Assembly (NCBI GenBank): GCA_041740995.1
Contig: JBGSKY010000244.1
Location: 1-9,549 of the forward strand
Source of the DNA: JBGSKY01 sp041740995
Lineage (GTDB): Bacteria; Planctomycetota; Planctomycetia; Pirellulales; Pirellulaceae
Length of the DNA stretch: 9,549 nucleotides
Reading direction: 5' to 3'
Every line of letters starts with the position of its first letter. Within the stretch, counting starts at the first letter, position 1. The notes under the pieces were generated by a model. The model worked only from the letters and a program-made list of their open reading frames with translations. It had not been told where the DNA came from and ran no database searches. Positions 5,645 through 9,549 of this stretch are shown here, piece by piece. Position numbers and translations under genes: made by a program.

Positions 5645-7363
5645 ATGGCATCGCGTCGAATCGGTCAGATCTTTGTGGATCTTGGCTTCATCACCGATGA
5701 TCAACTGGAACTGTTGCTTGAAGAGCAGCAGCAACAGCCCGGCATCTTGCTTGGCAAGCTTGCTGAAGATATGTCGATTATCAATGAAGACCAGCTTGCC
5801 CAGGCTCTCGCTGAGCAGATGAATATGCAAGTGGTCTCGTTGGAGACGGTAAAGTTCCCACCCGACTTGATCGAGAAAATCAGCGAATCGATGGCCCAGC
5901 TTTACCGTGTTGTCCCGGTAAAATTTGATGGCCATCGGCTGACCGTTGCCACCTGCGACCCTCAAAACTTGAACATCCAAGATGAGCTGCGAACGTTTTT
6001 GGGTTACGACATTGAAATGGCGGTTGCGACCGAGCGTGCAATTAACGCGTCAATCGAACGCTATTACTCTTCGGAGTCCGAGAGCGTCGAGAAGCTAGTC
6101 AAATCGCTGGCCGAAGATTCGGAGCTAGAACAGGCCGCACGAGCACTGACTGGCGAAGGAGCTTTTGACTTGGACGGCGCCGAAGCCTTGGCCGATAGCG
6201 TGCCAGTCCGCAAGCTGCTTAACTTGGTTTTACTGCTGGCAATTAAAGATCACGCCAGCGACATTCACTTTGAACCATTCGAAGATGAGTTCCGCATTCG
6301 GATCAAAGCCGAAGGTGTGTTGTACGAAATGGTTCCGCCACCACGCCACTTGGCATTCGCGATTACAACGCGGATCAAGGTCATGGCCAACTTGGATATT
6401 GCGGAACGTCGACTGCCACAAGATGGTCGAATCGAACTGATGGTCGGTGGTCACCCTGTCGATCTGCGGGTCAGCGTCTTGCCAACAATGTTCGGTGAGA
6501 GTGTTGTAATGCGAGTGCTCGATCGCAGCGTTGTTTCGCTGTCTTTGGACAAGGTCGGCATGGACGATGTGACAATGGCTGGATTTCGAAAGATTATGGA
6601 GCGTCCCAACGGCATTGTGTTGGTGACAGGCCCAACGGGCAGCGGCAAAACAACCACTCTTTATTCCGCGTTATCGGAAATGAATGAGATCACCGAAAAG
6701 CTGATCACGACCGAAGACCCAGTTGAATACGATATCGACGGCATCATTCAGATTCCAATCGATCATGACGTCGGCGTCACGTTTGCTGCCTGCTTGCGAG
6801 CGATCCTGCGACAAGACCCTGACATCATCTTAGTTGGCGAGATTCGAGATTTAGAGACAGCCGAAATCGCGATTCAAGCTTCGCTGACCGGTCACTTGGT
6901 GTTCAGCACGCTGCATACCAACGACGCGCCCAGCACGATTACGCGGCTTAAGGATATGGGTATCCCAACGTTCTTGATCACGGCTACGGTTGAAGCGATT
7001 TTGGCTCAACGATTGGTCCGTCGGATCTGTGCAAACTGTCGCGAAGAAACCGAGATTTCCCGTGACATGCTGCTGGATTTGGGCATCAAACCCGAGAATG
7101 CAGATCAACATAAGTTCTATCGTGGCGTGGGTTGCAATAACTGCAACAACACTGGTTACAAAGGACGTGTCGGCCTTTTTGAGCTGATGGTCATGAACGA
7201 CGAAATGCGCGACTTGATCATGCAAAACGCACCAACCGACGAGTTGCGCGTAGTTGCGACCAAACACGGAATGATTCCGTTGCGCGATTACGGCTTGAAG
7301 TTCATCCTGGAAGGCGTAACGACTGCTGACGAAATTATTCGCGAAACAGTTCACGACGCATAA
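5645..7363 (+). CDS. pilB: PilB/GspE-family assembly ATPase, second copy
   Basis: Complete protein of 572 residues. The N-terminus carries two MshEN-type repeats (5-28 and 35-58): R5-I-G7 with Q28, and L36-G37 with Q58. This layout is known from cyclic-di-GMP-binding MshEN domains, so direct control by that messenger is plausible. The ATPase core shows ASDIHFEPFE (204-213), Walker A GPTGSGKT (329-336), the Asp box TTEDPVEY (355-362), Walker B DPDIILVGEIRD (391-402, catalytic E399) and the His box TGHLVFSTLHT (415-425). The tetracysteine motif is C462/C465 and C497/C500, again with 31 residues between the pairs. All expected core residues are intact, so this is the better candidate for the main assembly motor. 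It lies 66 bases after pilT and 59 bases before pilC, suggesting one operon. It is clearly paralogous to the 2354-4120 protein but well diverged. A GspE role in type II secretion remains possible. Confidence 0.95.
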   Translation: MASRRIGQIFVDLGFITDDQLELLLEEQQQQPGILLGKLAEDMSIINEDQLAQALAEQMNMQVVSLETVKFPPDLIEKISESMAQLYRVVPVKFDGHRLTVATCDPQNLNIQDELRTFLGYDIEMAVATERAINASIERYYSSESESVEKLVKSLAEDSELEQAARALTGEGAFDLDGAEALADSVPVRKLLNLVLLLAIKDHASDIHFEPFEDEFRIRIKAEGVLYEMVPPPRHLAFAITTRIKVMANLDIAERRLPQDGRIELMVGGHPVDLRVSVLPTMFGESVVMRVLDRSVVSLSLDKVGMDDVTMAGFRKIMERPNGIVLVTGPTGSGKTTTLYSALSEMNEITEKLITTEDPVEYDIDGIIQIPIDHDVGVTFAACLRAILRQDPDIILVGEIRDLETAEIAIQASLTGHLVFSTLHTNDAPSTITRLKDMGIPTFLITATVEAILAQRLVRRICANCREETEISRDMLLDLGIKPENADQHKFYRGVGCNNCNNTGYKGRVGLFELMVMNDEMRDLIMQNAPTDELRVVATKHGMIPLRDYGLKFILEGVTTADEIIRETVHDA

Positions 7364-7422
7364 TTGTTTTTTTCCTATCTGAAATTTTATTATTTGAACG
7401 CCGAAAATTAGGACTCCAAACC

Positions 7423-8904
7423 ATGCCAATCTATCAGTTCGAGGCAATGGACCGGACCGGTCAAGAAATCAAGGACGTCATTGAATCCGGCAGCGAGGAA
7501 GAAGCGCAAACCACGATTCGTCAGATGGGATACTTCGTCACGAAGATCTCGCTGAAGAAAACGGCGGCTACCAAAGCTCGTGTCGGGTCGAAGAAAAAGC
7601 GAAGCTTTGCAATCGGCGGTGCGAAGACAAAACACATTGCGACGTTCACCCGCCAATTGTCGATTCTTCAAGACGCCGGTCTGCCGATCTTGCGTTCGTT
7701 GAAGATTTTGGAAAACAACCAGAAGCCTGGCAAGCTGAAGAACTCGCTGATGGACGTGTGCGACGAGATCGAGACCGGTTCGACGCTTTCTGAATCGTTG
7801 AGCAAAAGCCCAAAGGTCTTCTCGCGATTGTACGTCAACATGATCAAAGCGGGCGAGGCGGGTGGTGCTCTTGAAACAATTCTCAAACGCTTGAGCGAGT
7901 TCTTGGAATCATCGGAATCGCTCAAACGCAAAGTCAAAGGGGCGATGATCTATCCGATCGTAGTCCTGTTGGTTGCTGTGGCGATTCTTGCCCTGATCAT
8001 GGCTTTCATCGTTCCGCAATTCAAAAAGATGTTCGAAGACTTCGAAGTCGAACTGCCAGCCATTACGCAGTTATTGATCGCGATCAGCGATTATGTAACG
8101 CAGTATTGGTTCATGATGATTCTCATTCCAGTAACTTATTGGCTGATCGTCAAATTAGGCCGCAAGTTCACGCATGGCCGCATGGGGTTTGACCAATTCA
8201 TTATTAAAGTTCCGGTTTTCGGATCTCTGGTAGAGCGAAACATTTTAGCTCGAACGACGCGGACTCTCGGGACATTGGTGACCAGCGGCGTGCCGATTCT
8301 GGAAGGCTTGAACATCACCCGCGAAACTAGTAACAACGCCGTTTTTGAACGAATTTACAACAAAGTAATCGAAGCCATTCGCGAAGGTGAAGTCATCGCC
8401 AAACCGATGAAAGACCATTCAACTTTGGGGATTCACCCAGCCGCAGCCTTTTATTGGGCACTGATGGGATCTTTCCCAGGCATGATGGTTTTGTCCGTCG
8501 CTTTGACTGCTGGACGTGGCGTCAGCGCAGGTGGTAAGGACGCTGTGAAACCGGTTGCTGGCGTGGCTCATGCGCAGACCAATACGGCCATGATCAATAT
8601 GGGCTTGCAAATGATGGCGGTCGGTTCCGCAATCTGTTTGGCTGTTTGGATCCTAAAGAGCCGTTCACGCGTCATCGACGACTTGGTAGTCAACATGGTC
8701 GACGTCGGCGAAGAAACCGGCGAGCTCGATACGATGCTTTACAAAGTTGCCGACAACTATGACGAAGAAGTCAAAGTCATGACCGAAGGTTTGACCAAAC
8801 TGGTCGAGCCGCTGTTGATCGTCTTCCTCGGTGTCGCGGTCGGGTTCATCGTTATCGCTTTGTTCATGCCGATGATCGAGTTAATTCAAACCCTCAGCGG
8901 CTAA
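7423..8904 (+). CDS. pilC: PilC/GspF inner-membrane platform protein with an internal insertion
   Basis: Polytopic membrane protein of 493 residues; the family is usually about 400. It forms the platform that passes motion from the PilB/PilT ATPases to the growing pilus. The start MPIYQFEAMDRTG (1-13) is the standard family beginning, and AGGA at 7410-7413 is a fair Shine-Dalgarno sequence 9 bases upstream. The first T2SSF domain spans about 71-195 (FTRQLSILQDAGLPILRSL, then AGEAGGALETIL), with membrane helices at about 174-198 and 226-245. The second T2SSF domain begins near 270 (ARTTRTLGTLVTSGVPILEGL) and resumes at 417-450 with VVNMVDVGEETGELDTML. The last membrane helix is about 461-485. 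Between S333 and R416 lie about 80 residues not expected in the family, with two hydrophobic stretches (about 340-362 and 390-411) joined by a Gly/Ala-rich linker. The reading frame is unbroken across this segment, so it looks like a true insertion, not a frameshift. Confidence 0.93.
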   Translation: MPIYQFEAMDRTGQEIKDVIESGSEEEAQTTIRQMGYFVTKISLKKTAATKARVGSKKKRSFAIGGAKTKHIATFTRQLSILQDAGLPILRSLKILENNQKPGKLKNSLMDVCDEIETGSTLSESLSKSPKVFSRLYVNMIKAGEAGGALETILKRLSEFLESSESLKRKVKGAMIYPIVVLLVAVAILALIMAFIVPQFKKMFEDFEVELPAITQLLIAISDYVTQYWFMMILIPVTYWLIVKLGRKFTHGRMGFDQFIIKVPVFGSLVERNILARTTRTLGTLVTSGVPILEGLNITRETSNNAVFERIYNKVIEAIREGEVIAKPMKDHSTLGIHPAAAFYWALMGSFPGMMVLSVALTAGRGVSAGGKDAVKPVAGVAHAQTNTAMINMGLQMMAVGSAICLAVWILKSRSRVIDDLVVNMVDVGEETGELDTMLYKVADNYDEEVKVMTEGLTKLVEPLLIVFLGVAVGFIVIALFMPMIELIQTLSG

Positions 8905-9006
8905 TCGTTGCTTGTTCTTTGTCGCTGTTTTTGTCTAGTCCTTTAAACCTTTCCAAAACCTGCTCACGCTCGTCACCGTGAAGGCAACCTCATTAGGAGT
9001 CCTGAG
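8905..9006 (+). promoter_or_regulatory. Pyrimidine-rich gap with a strong Shine-Dalgarno sequence before the prepilin-like gene
   Basis: The first 60 bases are rich in T and C. AGGAG at 8995-8999, 7 bases before the ATG at 9007, is the clearest ribosome-binding site in the window and fixes that start. A short TCACG/CGTGA dyad lies in the middle. There is no convincing terminator or promoter, so readthrough from pilC is likely. A strong site would fit a substrate protein made in larger amounts than the motor proteins. Confidence 0.55.
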
Positions 9007-9549
9007 ATGAAATTTAGAAACGCTTCATCGCGATTGGCCTTTACGTTGGTCGAGTTGCTAGTGGTCATTGCGATCATCGGCATCTTGGCTGGCTTGACGC
9101 TGCCGGTGCTGTTAGGTGTTGTCAACAACATGAACCGCAGCGGGATCAAGTTGGAAATCGACAGCATCGCTGACGCAGTCGAAAAGTATCGTGACAAATA
9201 CGGTGATTACCCACCCGATGGCAGCGATTGGAATGTAATGAAGCGGCACTTGCAAAAAGCGTTTCCACAGATCTTGCTATCGGAACTTGATCTCTTGGAT
9301 CCAACAGTTGGCGACACGCTAGCCACAACCGGCGTTCAATATAATTTTGGCGGCGCGCCATGCATTCGTAACAGCAGTGACACCTTTGTTAGGACAGCTA
9401 ATGGATTTACCCCGAACGATTTGCGTGTAATGGATTCGGCTGAAGCTCTCGTATTTTTTCTTGGCGGGTTCAGCTCTGATCCAAAGAAGCCTTTTACCGG
9501 ACGAGGTGGGCCTTTTCTGGAGGTACTCGACAACAGCGGAGCTTCTTAT
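9007..9549 (+). CDS. Prepilin-like (pseudopilin) protein, 3' end outside window
   Basis: The frame is open from the ATG at 9007 to the window end, with 181 codons visible and no stop. The N-terminus is a type III (prepilin) signal: a short basic leader with K2, R4 and R9, then processing expected between A11 and F12, then FTLVELLVVIAIIGILAGL (12-30). E16 is the conserved Glu at +5 of the mature protein. Position -1 is Ala instead of the usual Gly. The hydrophobic helix runs to about residue 39, followed by an amphipathic stretch (about 46-65) and a globular domain with YGDYPPDG (65-72), AEALVFFLGGF (145-155) and a PFTGRGGPF stretch (162-170). I associate this arrangement with planctomycete pseudopilins, from memory. 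The protein would be processed by a prepilin peptidase and assembled by the machine encoded upstream. Major pilin, minor pilin and type II pseudopilin cannot be told apart here. Confidence 0.88.
   Translation, partial: MKFRNASSRLAFTLVELLVVIAIIGILAGLTLPVLLGVVNNMNRSGIKLEIDSIADAVEKYRDKYGDYPPDGSDWNVMKRHLQKAFPQILLSELDLLDPTVGDTLATTGVQYNFGGAPCIRNSSDTFVRTANGFTPNDLRVMDSAEALVFFLGGFSSDPKKPFTGRGGPFLEVLDNSGASY

Noticed and set aside
5471..5980. Open frame of 169 codons on the minus strand across the pilT/pilB junction
   Set aside because: It overlaps the ends of two well-supported genes and the Shine-Dalgarno sequence of the second; no domain is recognisable.
7364..7422. T-run after the second pilB as a terminator
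   Set aside because: Seven T residues occur at about 7367-7373 but no stem precedes them, so an intrinsic terminator is not supported; readthrough into pilC is more likely.
6851..7447. Open frame of 198 codons on the minus strand
   Set aside because: It lies antisense to the conserved C-terminal half of the second pilB, its protein shows no recognisable domain, and the + strand frame has all family motifs.
8989..9006. Hairpin that could hide the Shine-Dalgarno sequence of the prepilin-like gene
   Set aside because: CTC/GAG and AGG/CCT give only two 3-bp stems separated by a bulge with a 3-base loop; too weak to call.
1..9549. CRISPR arrays, tRNA or rRNA genes, insertion sequences
   Set aside because: No regularly spaced repeats, no cloverleaf or rRNA-like stretches and no transposase motifs were seen on either strand; genes are intact and in a consistent arrangement.

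Overview
The window looks like chromosomal DNA from a planctomycete, probably of the Pirellula/Rhodopirellula group. This is inferred from gene content and protein style: a DUF3500 protein, an MgtE transporter, two PilB/GspE-type ATPases flanking a PilT, a PilC/GspF platform protein, and a prepilin-like protein with a YPPDG segment and an AEALVFFLGGF-type segment. Base composition is moderate, and several genes lack a clear Shine-Dalgarno sequence. All genes I can support lie on the + strand.

Layout. Positions 1-703 hold the C-terminal part of a DUF3500 protein whose start lies before the window. Positions 848-2197 encode a complete MgtE-type magnesium channel/transporter. The rest is a type IV pilus / type II secretion assembly locus: a PilB/GspE ATPase (2354-4120), a 339-base gap rich in dyad symmetries with its own candidate promoter, a PilT retraction-type ATPase (4460-5578), a second PilB/GspE ATPase (5645-7363), a PilC/GspF inner-membrane platform protein (7423-8904), and a prepilin-like protein (9007 to beyond the window end) that has no stop codon in view.

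How the genes fit together. In type IV pilus machines PilB powers pilus extension, PilT powers retraction, PilC is the membrane platform on which both act, and prepilin-like proteins are the substrate. Those four roles are present in this 7 kb. The prepilin peptidase, secretin and PilM/N/O-type alignment proteins are not in the window. The DUF3500 and mgtE genes have no visible link to this locus, and a consensus-like promoter at 2225-2253 separates mgtE from it.

The locus is a recognisable machine, not a new system. The points most worth a second look are: an extra segment of about 80 residues with two predicted membrane helices inside the second domain of PilC; two PilB paralogues whose N-terminal MshEN-type (cyclic-di-GMP-binding family) repeats differ at key positions; loss of the usual D-P-D before the Walker B motif in the first PilB; and the structured gap ahead of pilT.
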